Shown here: positions 1 to 5,011 of the stretch, piece by piece
Numbering within the stretch: position 1 is the first letter of the stretch
How the letters are laid out: every line of letters begins with the position of its first letter
Source: Streptococcus sp.
Lineage (GTDB): Bacteria > Bacillota > Bacilli > Lactobacillales > Streptococcaceae
DNA: 6,225 bases
Reading direction: 5' to 3'
Assembly (NCBI GenBank): GCA_030825825.1
Contig: JAPJPE010000072.1
Span: forward strand, 1-6,225
Notes under the pieces: model-generated
Databases searched by the model: none
What the model was told of the DNA's origin: nothing
Seen by the model: only the letters and a program-made list of their open reading frames with translations
Program-made: the position numbers and the translations under genes

Positions 1-48
1 GTGGGACGACGAAATCGAATTCTAACGAATTACCGATTTCTGTCCCAC
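1..48 (-). repeat. Long GTGGGAC hairpin, probable interspersed streptococcal repeat
   Basis: Three nested arms pair around one axis: gtgggac (1-7) with gtcccac (42-48), gaaatcg (11-17) with cgatttc (34-40), and aattc (18-22) with gaatt (27-31), leaving a four-base loop taac. Only small internal mismatches (8-10, 32-33, 41) interrupt it. From memory, GTGGGACAGAAATCG read on the minus strand is a common intergenic repeat of mitis/sanguinis-group streptococci, usually longer than what is seen here, so the element may continue past the left edge. The hairpin is seen directly; the family membership is recalled, not searched. Confidence 0.7.
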
Positions 49-51
49 TCT

Positions 52-140
52 CTTTGAGCTAGTAAGATGATTAGCCATGCCGCACAATAGCGGCTGGCGT
101 CAAATGATGAGAGGCAAAGCCTCAATCATGTACCGATTAC
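52..140 (-). repeat. Structured two-hairpin element, copy B
   Basis: Second copy of the element at 224-316. Read on the minus strand it begins GTAATCGGTAC, forms hairpin B1 (104-129: atgat/atcat outer arms and gaggc/gcctc inner arms, loop aaa), then hairpin B2 (74-98: gcca/tggc and gccgc/gcggc, loop acaata, one bulged t at 78), then ends in a tail (52-74) identical to that of copy A. Hairpin sequences differ between copies while pairing is kept. It is followed directly by the GTGGGAC hairpin. It could be a mobile-type repeat or a repeated RNA structure; the function is unknown. Confidence 0.7.
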
Positions 141-150
141 GACAGAAAAT

Positions 151-175
151 AAAGAAGGCCGATCTTGCCTTCTTT
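151..175. terminator. Bidirectional-looking intrinsic terminator
   Basis: Perfect nine-base arms aaagaaggc (151-159) and gccttcttt (167-175) enclose a seven-base loop. On the minus strand the stem is followed by ATTTTC, and on the plus strand by gtttt, so it could stop transcription from either side. It lies second downstream of groEL and is probably a backup terminator for groESL, or the terminator of an unseen neighbour transcribed from the left. Confidence 0.7.
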
Positions 176-198
176 GTTTTACATAGGTTACGACGTGA

Positions 199-227
199 AA
201 AGGGAGGAACGTTACTTTCCTCCCTTT
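199..227 (-). terminator. Strong intrinsic terminator of groESL
   Basis: Eleven-base perfect arms aaagggaggaa (199-209) and ttcctcccttt (217-227) enclose a seven-base loop. On the minus strand the stem ends in TTTT before CACG, which is a short U-run. It is the first strong terminator-like hairpin after groEL and starts inside the last bases of element copy A. The high stability and position support it as the main stop for the groESL mRNA. Confidence 0.75.
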
Positions 228-316
228 GAGCTAGTAAGATGATTAGGTAGACCGCAATATAGCGGCTACCGTCCAATGATTCGGCGCTTTAGCACCAATC
301 ATTGGTATCAGGTTAC
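224..316 (-). repeat. Structured two-hairpin element, copy A
   Basis: Read on the minus strand, the element starts at GTAACC, overlapping the groEL stop codon, and forms hairpin A1 (273-305: ccaatgatt/aatcattgg arms with ggcgc/gcacc inside, loop ttta, one bulged c at 282) and hairpin A2 (246-270: ggtag/ctacc and ccgc/gcgg, loop aatata, one bulged a at 251). A tail (224-245, CTCAAAG at its end) identical over 22 bases with copy B follows and runs into the terminator at 199-227. It would be transcribed as the 3' untranslated region of groESL. No known RNA family is recognised. Confidence 0.7.
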
Positions 317-1938
317 ATCATCCCACCCATCATGCTTGGATCCATTCCTGGTCCTGCTGGGGCTGCTGGTTCTGGTTTGTTGGCTACGACTGCTTCAGTT
401 GTTAAAATGAGGCTAGCAACAGAAGCTGCGTTTTGAAGGGCTGAACGACTGACTTTAACAGGGTCGATGATCCCTGCATCAATCATATTCACCCATTCAC
501 CTGTTGCAGCATTGAAGCCTGTTCCGACTTCGGCATTTTTCAAGCGATCAATCACAATAGATCCTTCGTAACCGGCATTGTGGGCAATTTGGCGCACCGG
601 TTCTTCCAAAGCACGAAGAACGATATTGCGCCCGGTCGCTTCATCTCCTTCTAATTCAAGGGCTGCGACCGCAGAGATGACATTGACAAGGGCTGTACCA
701 CCTCCGGCAACGATCCCTTCTTCAACGGCTGCGCGAGTCGCATTAAGGGCATCTTCGATACGAAGTTTCATTTCTTTCAATTCTGTTTCTGTTGCAGCAC
801 CGACCTTGATTACGGCAACACCACCAGACAATTTAGCCAAACGTTCTTGTAATTTTTCACGGTCAAACTCAGAGGTTGTGGTTTCGATTTGTGACTTGAT
901 AACAGCGACACGGTTAGCGATCGCTTCTGGGTTACCAGAACCTTCGACAATGACAGTACTGTCTTTATCGACTGAAACTTTAGCTGCTTGACCAAGTGCT
1001 TCAATGGTTGCATCTTTCAATTCCAAACCAAGATCGTCTGTAATGACTGTACCACCTGTCAAGATGGCAATGTCTTCTAACATGGCTTTGCGGCGATCTC
1101 CAAATCCTGGTGCCTTGACAGCTACGACATTAAAGGTACCGCGGATCTTGTTCAAGACAAGTGTTGGAAGAGCTTCGCCATCGACATCATCAGCGATGAT
1201 CAAGAGTGGACGGTTGCTTTGAAGAATGCTTTCCAACAATGGCAAGATTTCTTGGATATTTGAAATCTTCTTGTCAGTGATCAAAATGTATGGATTTTCA
1301 AGGTCTGCTACCATTTTTTCATTATCAGTGACCATGTATTGTGAAAGGTAACCACGGTCAAACTGCATTCCTTCAACGACTTCCAGTTCTGTCTCCATTC
1401 CACGAGATTCTTCAATGGTGATAACCCCATCTTTGCCAACTTTTTCCATGGCTTCAGAGATGTACTCACCAACTTTTTCAGAACGAGAAGACACAGCAGC
1501 TACTTGAGCAATCGCTTCCTTGCTCGATACTGGGATCGCATTGTTTTTCAAAGCTTCTACTGCTGTTGCAACAGCGGTCTCAATCCCACGACGTATGCCA
1601 ATTGGGTTAGCACCTGCAGTGACGTTTTTGATCCCTTCACGGACGATGGCTTGAGTCAAAACCGTTGCGGTCGTTGTACCGTCACCTGCGATATCATTGG
1701 TCTTAGAAGCCACTTCTGACACCAATTTAGCACCCATATTTTCAAAATGGTCTTCCAATTCGATTTCTTTTGCGATGGTCACCCCGTCATTTGTGATCAA
1801 GGGTGAACCAAATGATTTTTCAAGAACCACATTGCGACCTTTAGGGCCCAACGTAACTTTCACTGTATCTGCTAAGACATCGACACCACGGACCATTGCA
1901 GAACGTGCATCAGATGAAAATTTAATATCTTTTGCCAT
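313..1938 (-). CDS. groEL: 60 kDa chaperonin GroEL
   Basis: GroEL is the cytosolic double-ring chaperonin that folds client proteins in an ATP-driven cage closed by GroES. The 541-residue length is usual for the family. Visible marks are GPKG (31-34), the ATP-site Asp51 in TNDGVTIAKE, GDGTTT (85-90) with Asp86, the catalytic Asp396 in RIEDALNA (equivalent to E. coli Asp398), the AAVEEGIVAGGG signature (403-414), and a Gly/Met-rich C-terminus ending MDPSMMGGMM. The start ATG at 1938 has an AGAGG-type ribosome site 8 bases upstream, weaker than others in this window. It lies 21 bases after groES and has no promoter of its own, so both are made from the CIRCE/CtsR-controlled promoter at 2302-2329. 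The stop codon touches structured element copy A. Confidence 0.99.
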   Translation of the reverse strand: MAKDIKFSSDARSAMVRGVDVLADTVKVTLGPKGRNVVLEKSFGSPLITNDGVTIAKEIELEDHFENMGAKLVSEVASKTNDIAGDGTTTATVLTQAIVREGIKNVTAGANPIGIRRGIETAVATAVEALKNNAIPVSSKEAIAQVAAVSSRSEKVGEYISEAMEKVGKDGVITIEESRGMETELEVVEGMQFDRGYLSQYMVTDNEKMVADLENPYILITDKKISNIQEILPLLESILQSNRPLLIIADDVDGEALPTLVLNKIRGTFNVVAVKAPGFGDRRKAMLEDIAILTGGTVITDDLGLELKDATIEALGQAAKVSVDKDSTVIVEGSGNPEAIANRVAVIKSQIETTTSEFDREKLQERLAKLSGGVAVIKVGAATETELKEMKLRIEDALNATRAAVEEGIVAGGGTALVNVISAVAALELEGDEATGRNIVLRALEEPVRQIAHNAGYEGSIVIDRLKNAEVGTGFNAATGEWVNMIDAGIIDPVKVSRSALQNAASVASLILTTEAVVANKPEPAAPAGPGMDPSMMGGMM

Positions 1939-1959
1939 TTCTCTTACCTCTTTCTTCTC

Positions 1960-2241
1960 TTACTCTACAATTGCAAGAATGTTCGCTGTTCCAACGATGG
2001 TGTAGGTTTCTTCCCCATCTTTCACTTCAATTCCTGCATGGCTTTCAACCAAAACGTGATCTCCTGCTTTTACAGCTGGGGCGATGAGTTCGCCACTTAG
2101 GGTACGCACACCTTCACCAACGGCCACTACTTCAGCTGTTTTTGTATCAGCCTTGCTCGCACCGGCGAGGACAAAACCTCCAACAGTCTGTTCTTTTTCT
2201 TCTACTTTTAAGACCACACGGTCTCCTAATGGTTTTAACAT
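1960..2241 (-). CDS. groES: 10 kDa co-chaperonin GroES
   Basis: GroES is the heptameric lid that binds GroEL in the cytosol and closes the folding chamber. From the chosen start the protein has 93 residues, MLKPLGDRVV at the N-terminus, the flexible mobile loop around residues 15-33 with the GroEL-contacting GGFVL (21-25), and the usual end TANILAIVE. An in-frame ATG lies two codons upstream (2247), but the GGAGG site (2249-2253) is only one base from it. The same site is seven bases from the ATG at 2241, and most GroES proteins begin MLKPL, so 2241 is preferred. It is the first gene of the groES-groEL operon, directly downstream of the CIRCE operator. Confidence 0.97.
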   Translation of the reverse strand: MLKPLGDRVVLKVEEKEQTVGGFVLAGASKADTKTAEVVAVGEGVRTLSGELIAPAVKAGDHVLVESHAGIEVKDGEETYTIVGTANILAIVE

Positions 2242-2248
2242 GTTCATT

Positions 2249-2253
2249 CCTCC
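2249..2253 (-). promoter_or_regulatory. groES ribosome binding site that decides the start
   Basis: GGAGG on the minus strand. Spacing is seven bases to the ATG at 2241 but only one base to the ATG at 2247, so it selects the shorter GroES. It sits between CIRCE and the start codon. Confidence 0.85.
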
Positions 2254-2263
2254 ATACGTGTTT

Positions 2264-2290
2264 TTAGCACTCTCTATACGTAAGTGCTAA
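2264..2290 (-). promoter_or_regulatory. CIRCE operator (HrcA binding site)
   Basis: The inverted repeat TTAGCACTC-N9-GAGTGCTAA is present with a single deviation: plus-strand arms ttagcactc (2264-2272) and aagtgctaa (2282-2290) around nine bases. CIRCE is the binding site of the heat-shock repressor HrcA. It lies in the expected place, just after the predicted transcription start and before the groES ribosome site, so HrcA would block groESL transcription until heat or misfolding stress. Confidence 0.95.
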
Positions 2291-2301
2291 CTTATGTTTC
2301 T

Positions 2302-2329
2302 ATTGTATCACTTGGTCAGAAATAGTCAA
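2302..2329 (-). promoter_or_regulatory. groESL promoter
   Basis: On the minus strand a -35 box TTGACT (2324-2329) and a -10 box TACAAT (2302-2307) are 16 bases apart, close to the housekeeping sigma consensus (5 of 6 matches each). The predicted start is near 2295, a few bases before CIRCE. The -35 box is covered by a CtsR box. Confidence 0.88.
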
Positions 2330-2330
2330 G
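2314..2330 (+). promoter_or_regulatory. CtsR operator overlapping the groESL -35 box
   Basis: The plus strand reads GGTCAGA-AAT-AGTCAAG, which fits the CtsR heptad direct repeat RGTCAAA-NAN-RGTCAAA with one mismatch in each heptad. CtsR is the class III heat-shock repressor of Firmicutes. The site lies over the -35 box, where binding would block RNA polymerase. Together with CIRCE it indicates dual HrcA/CtsR control, which is known for groE in several streptococci. Confidence 0.8.
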
Positions 2331-2362
2331 AAAAAAACACCTCAAAAATAGATGAGATGTTT
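2331..2362 (-). terminator. Intrinsic terminator of the small membrane protein gene
   Basis: On the minus strand AAACATCTCA (2353-2362) pairs over ten bases, with one G-U, with TGAGGTGTTT (2335-2344), loop of eight, followed by a run of T to 2331. The stem begins nine bases after the stop codon of the small membrane protein gene. The T-run ends one base before the groESL -35 box, so this terminator insulates groESL from the upstream lev operon. Confidence 0.85.
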
Positions 2363-2370
2363 CTAAAATA

Positions 2371-2664
2371 TCAATTTAAAATTGTCAATTTTTGATTGAA
2401 ATCGTCGATCACTTTTTGAAGATTGATCCGCCCGCGGTAGATGCCATATCCAAAAACAATCATGCCTAAAATTCCAACCAAGGCTAGTAAAATCCCGAGG
2501 ATCAAGAGTGGGAGGAAACTTTTGTGAAAGAGATAGATCAATACCACACCAATACTGGCAATGATAAAGAGTAAGCTGAACCAACGACCAAGGTTTTCAA
2601 GCATGTGGCGTTGGTACTTGATTTCTGTTTCATATCCATTGACAAGTTCTTGTTTTGTAACCAT
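2371..2664 (-). CDS. Small two-helix membrane protein, LevX position
   Basis: The protein has 97 residues from the ATG at 2664, which has a perfect AGGAGG site six bases upstream; a longer reading to 2715 would start inside a terminator hairpin and is rejected. Residues 1-26 are polar and charged (KQELVNGYETEIKYQRHMLENLGR), followed by two hydrophobic segments, about 28-44 and 48-72, separated by a short HKS turn, then a charged tail GRINLQKVIDDFNQK. This predicts a membrane hairpin with both ends on one side, probably cytoplasmic. I recognise no domain. In S. mutans a small gene of unknown function, levX, occupies the same place after levG and before groES; the match here is by position, not by verified similarity. 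No convincing promoter precedes it, so it probably depends on read-through from levDEFG. Confidence 0.85.
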   Translation of the reverse strand: MVTKQELVNGYETEIKYQRHMLENLGRWFSLLFIIASIGVVLIYLFHKSFLPLLILGILLALVGILGMIVFGYGIYRGRINLQKVIDDFNQKLTILN

Positions 2665-2679
2665 GGGATTCCTCCTGAT

Positions 2680-2731
2680 AAAAATTGAGAATGAAGTGCA
2701 AGTAAAGGAGGTCAATTCACTTCATTCTCAA
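2680..2731 (-). terminator. levDEFG terminator or attenuator hairpin
   Basis: On the minus strand fourteen-base perfect arms, TTGAGAATGAAGTG (2718-2731) and CACTTCATTCTCAA (2685-2698), enclose a nineteen-base loop and are followed by TTTTT (2680-2684). It begins 34 bases after levG. The ribosome site of the next gene starts four bases after the T-run. The loop contains ACCTCCTTT, complementary to Shine-Dalgarno sequences. It should end much of the lev transcript and so set the level of the small membrane protein. Confidence 0.85.
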
Positions 2732-2765
2732 AAACTCCTACTAGCAAATTCGTTTTTTCTTGACC

Positions 2766-3602
2766 TTAGTATTTAAGATGTGGGTCAAAGATACCAAGGG
2801 CAACACCGATCAAAGCCACTACAACGAGAAGTAACATGACTTTGTTTGGTGAAATTTTTTTCTTAGACATCAACCACCAGCAAAGAGTGATGAAGGCTGC
2901 TGTCAAGAGACCTGGATAAACACCATCGATCTTTTCTTGGATGTTCAAGAAGACTTTTCCTTCAGAATTCTTGAATTGAAGGGCTGTTGTAACAGATACC
3001 CAAGTAGCTGCTACGGCACCGATAACCATACCACCGACAACGCTGATCGCTTTACGAAGAGCTTGTCCTTTTGGTCCTACAAGGAATTCAACGGCTTTAT
3101 CCCCTAATTGGTAACCTTTGAAGAAGGCAAAGCGCATACCAAAGTAGACTAAGAGGTTCCATACGACGATGTAGAAGAGAGCACCAGCGACGTTACCACC
3201 TTTAGAAAGACCAAGGGCAATCCCCAAGAGAACTGGAATCAAGGTACCAACGACCAATGAGTCACCAATACCAGCGATTGGTCCCATCAAACCGGCACGC
3301 ATACCGTTGATGGTTTCGCCATCTACTGCATCTCCGTTTGCACGCGCTTCTTCCAAACCAGCTGTGATCCCTACAACAAGAGATCCAAGTTGTGGTTCAG
3401 TGTTGAAGAAGGCCGTATAGGTTTGCATAGCATCCTTTTGTTCTTCTTTTGTGTCATACATTTCTTCTACGATTGGAAGCATAGAAGTCAAGTACCCGAA
3501 GGTTTGCATATGTTCTTGAGAGAAACAAGTCAAATGACCATAATACCAATGATGGAATGCTTTTGCTAATGTTTTCTTTGAAATTTTCTTTCTATCAGCC
3601 AT
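2766..3602 (-). CDS. levG: PTS mannose/fructose-family IID component (LevG)
   Basis: IID is a membrane subunit of mannose-family PTS permeases; with IIC it forms the sugar channel that passes sugar to IIB for phosphorylation. From the ATG at 3602 it has 278 residues, a normal length. Family marks are the N-terminal FHHWYYGHLTCFSQEHMQTFGY (split here as FHHWYYGHLT at 16-25 and CFSQEHMQTFGY at 26-37), NTEPQLGSLVVGITAGLEE (67-85), and GLMGPIAGIGDSL (104-116). Hydrophobic helices occupy about 115-160, 186-207, 230-246 and 254-271. An ATG at 3623 would add MMRRIFK and overlap levF; the start at 3602 has AGGAGG nine bases upstream and begins one base after the levF stop, so it is preferred. The ribosome site lies inside levF, pointing to translational coupling. 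Confidence 0.96.
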   Translation of the reverse strand: MADRKKISKKTLAKAFHHWYYGHLTCFSQEHMQTFGYLTSMLPIVEEMYDTKEEQKDAMQTYTAFFNTEPQLGSLVVGITAGLEEARANGDAVDGETINGMRAGLMGPIAGIGDSLVVGTLIPVLLGIALGLSKGGNVAGALFYIVVWNLLVYFGMRFAFFKGYQLGDKAVEFLVGPKGQALRKAISVVGGMVIGAVAATWVSVTTALQFKNSEGKVFLNIQEKIDGVYPGLLTAAFITLCWWLMSKKKISPNKVMLLLVVVALIGVALGIFDPHLKY

Positions 3603-3603
3603 T

Positions 3604-4446
3604 TTAAATATCCTCCTCATCATCGTCTTGGTCCACCACTCCGGCTGGAGCAGCTTTCATCGATTTGATCACTTCAAGTTCATAGTAGATTACTGCAAAG
3701 ATTAATGAAACAACGGCACTGGATACCAAGTTCAATCCGAGAGATTTTGCCAAGGTAAATCCAACAAAGAATGGAATGAAGTCAGTTGCTTCTGTAACAA
3801 TTTGTTTCAACAAGATGGCAATACCGACACATGGGAGAAGAGCACCGACTGTAAAGAGGGCTTTCATCCAGTAACCATCCATAGGAAGGTATTGTTTCAT
3901 CAAATCAACCATGTTTTCACCGTATTTGGTGATAATCATTGTTGGAAGGAAAGAGAAGAGGAAGTGAGAGATCCAAGGGTAAACCCAGTCAACTGCGTAG
4001 AGTTTTTTGAAGTTTCCTTCTTCAACGGCTTTCCAACCAATGTGTTGCCAAACCAAGTTCATAGTAGCGGTACCGTAGAAAAGAACTGTACCAATTGTCC
4101 CAACGGCTGCACCGATTGGAGCTGCAGCTGCGGCGATTCCTGCTTCATCTGTGATGTTATTAGCATGCACAAACAAGATAGCAAGAGGAACACCGATGTA
4201 AGAGATGGCACGCACATCGGCAGATACGGTACCTCCAGGTGTTACCAAGGCGATATAAACGACTTGAAGGGCAACCCCGACCATAATACCGGTTGTCACA
4301 TCTCCAAGAATTAAACCTGAAATCAACCCACCGATCAAAGGACGACCGAGTGTATAGTTCCCGATACTGGAACCTCCCATACCAGGCATTGAAGACAAGC
4401 TGGCGAAAATACCAAGCAAGATTGCTTGAATCCATGAAATTGTCAT
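3604..4446 (-). CDS. levF: PTS mannose/fructose-family IIC component (LevF)
   Basis: IIC is the main membrane-embedded sugar-binding subunit of mannose-family PTS permeases. It has 280 residues, is very hydrophobic, and shows the family signature GLILGDVTTGIMVGVALQVVY (split as GLILGDVTTG at 44-53 and IMVGVALQVVY at 54-64), then TPGGTVSADVRAISYIGVPLA. The start ATG at 4446 has AAGGAG eight bases upstream. The C-terminus is unusual: after KAAPAGVV comes an acidic tail DQDDDEEDI, similar to the tail of LevD. The codons for the EED part of that tail also form the ribosome site of levG. It is preceded by a 56-base gap holding two inverted repeats, the only sizeable gap within the operon. A IIC of fructose/mannose type is favoured over N-acetylgalactosamine or sorbose types by context, not by a residue I can name. 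Confidence 0.96.
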   Translation of the reverse strand: MTISWIQAILLGIFASLSSMPGMGGSSIGNYTLGRPLIGGLISGLILGDVTTGIMVGVALQVVYIALVTPGGTVSADVRAISYIGVPLAILFVHANNITDEAGIAAAAAPIGAAVGTIGTVLFYGTATMNLVWQHIGWKAVEEGNFKKLYAVDWVYPWISHFLFSFLPTMIITKYGENMVDLMKQYLPMDGYWMKALFTVGALLPCVGIAILLKQIVTEATDFIPFFVGFTLAKSLGLNLVSSAVVSLIFAVIYYELEVIKSMKAAPAGVVDQDDDEEDI

Positions 4447-4466
4447 AACAAACGCTCCTTTTGTTT

Positions 4467-4500
4467 GTAAATTTATTTACCTAACAGATAGGACTGTTAG
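4467..4500 (-). repeat. Paired inverted repeats between levE and levF
   Basis: Two back-to-back hairpins are seen: ctaacag (4481-4487) with ctgttag (4494-4500), loop of six, and GTAAAT with ATTTAC (4467-4480), loop of two. They begin two bases after the levE stop codon. No T-run follows the first stem, so it is a weak terminator candidate and more likely an mRNA stability or processing element that separates the soluble IIA-IIB part from the membrane IIC-IID part of the transcript. Confidence 0.65.
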
Positions 4501-4502
4501 TT

Positions 4503-4997
4503 TTAAAAACCAAATTTTGATTTGAAATCATCCCAATACCCGATGGAAACATCTGGCAACAATTGGAATTTCACCTTGTAGCCTGCTGCTTGAATGGCTT
4601 GGAAGGCTTCTGCTTCTTCCTGAGTGATGGATTGGTTATTTCCCAATTTCACAGCTCCAGGACGATCATTTGCAGGGCCAACAATGATTTCTTTGACATC
4701 ACCTGGGACAAACCCTTGGTCGACCAAAATTTCCTTCATATCGATTGGATTTTTGGTGATTAAGAAGTAACGACTATCTGATTCTGTTACTTTTGCTGAT
4801 TTTTCCTTAAAGGCTTCCTTTGTCCATACAAAGGTTTTCTTGTCTGATGCGCCTTTGTAAGCTTGGATCAAAACCTTGTTTGATGCTGCTGCATCGTTTA
4901 CGGCAATCAAACCATCACATGGTTTTTCTTTTGCCCAGCGTGTGACTGTCTGACCGTGAATCATGCGATCATCAATCCGTACAAATGTTACTACCAT
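4503..4997 (-). CDS. levE: PTS mannose/fructose-family IIB component (LevE)
   Basis: IIB is the soluble cytoplasmic phosphocarrier that takes phosphate from IIA and gives it to the sugar as it passes IIC-IID. It has 164 residues, the usual length of a free-standing mannose-family IIB. The active-site histidine is His14 in VRIDDRMIHGQ, the family hallmark, followed by VTRWAKE. Further family features are the GFVPGDVKEIIVGPANDRPG stretch near the middle and the C-terminal VSIGYWDDFKSKFGF. The start ATG at 4997 has GGGAGG six bases upstream, and the gap to levD is 14 bases, so the two are co-translated neighbours. All catalytic features are intact. Confidence 0.97.
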   Translation of the reverse strand: MVVTFVRIDDRMIHGQTVTRWAKEKPCDGLIAVNDAAASNKVLIQAYKGASDKKTFVWTKEAFKEKSAKVTESDSRYFLITKNPIDMKEILVDQGFVPGDVKEIIVGPANDRPGAVKLGNNQSITQEEAEAFQAIQAAGYKVKFQLLPDVSIGYWDDFKSKFGF

Positions 4998-5011
4998 AAG
5001 GTACCTCCCTA

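Larger units (their letters stand above)
1..312. other. Gene-free structured region downstream of groEL
   Basis: I see no credible coding sequence here on either strand. The stretch is almost wholly made of inverted repeats: the GTGGGAC hairpin (1-48), structured element copy B (52-140), a terminator-like hairpin (151-175), a second one (199-227), and structured element copy A (224-316), which begins at the groEL stop codon. These are annotated separately. Only 141-150, 176-198 and a few single bases are outside a recognisable structure. Confidence 0.85.

Noticed and set aside
52..316. CRISPR array or phage attachment repeats
   Set aside because: Only two diverged copies, no regular spacers, no cas or integrase gene in view.
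578..991. 137-codon open frame on the plus strand
   Set aside because: Antisense to groEL, with low-complexity Ser/Ala/Arg composition typical of a reversed chaperonin frame.
2242..2247. Upstream start for groES (MN extension)
   Set aside because: The GGAGG site is only one base from this ATG.
2665..2715. Upstream start for the small membrane protein gene
   Set aside because: The extension is translated terminator loop and stem, has no ribosome site, and the ATG at 2664 has a perfect one.
2664..2765. Separate promoter for the small membrane protein gene
   Set aside because: TTTACT/TTTTAT can be picked at 17-base spacing, but the start would fall inside the ribosome site; no better pair was found.
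3603..3623. Upstream start for levG (MMRRIFK extension)
   Set aside because: It would overlap the levF end and leave the AGGAGG site inside the coding region; the ATG at 3602 has proper spacing and fits the family.
3802..4314. 170-codon open frame on the plus strand
   Set aside because: It lies wholly antisense to levF, is rich in Cys, has no good ribosome site and no known domain; it is a shadow of the levF codons.
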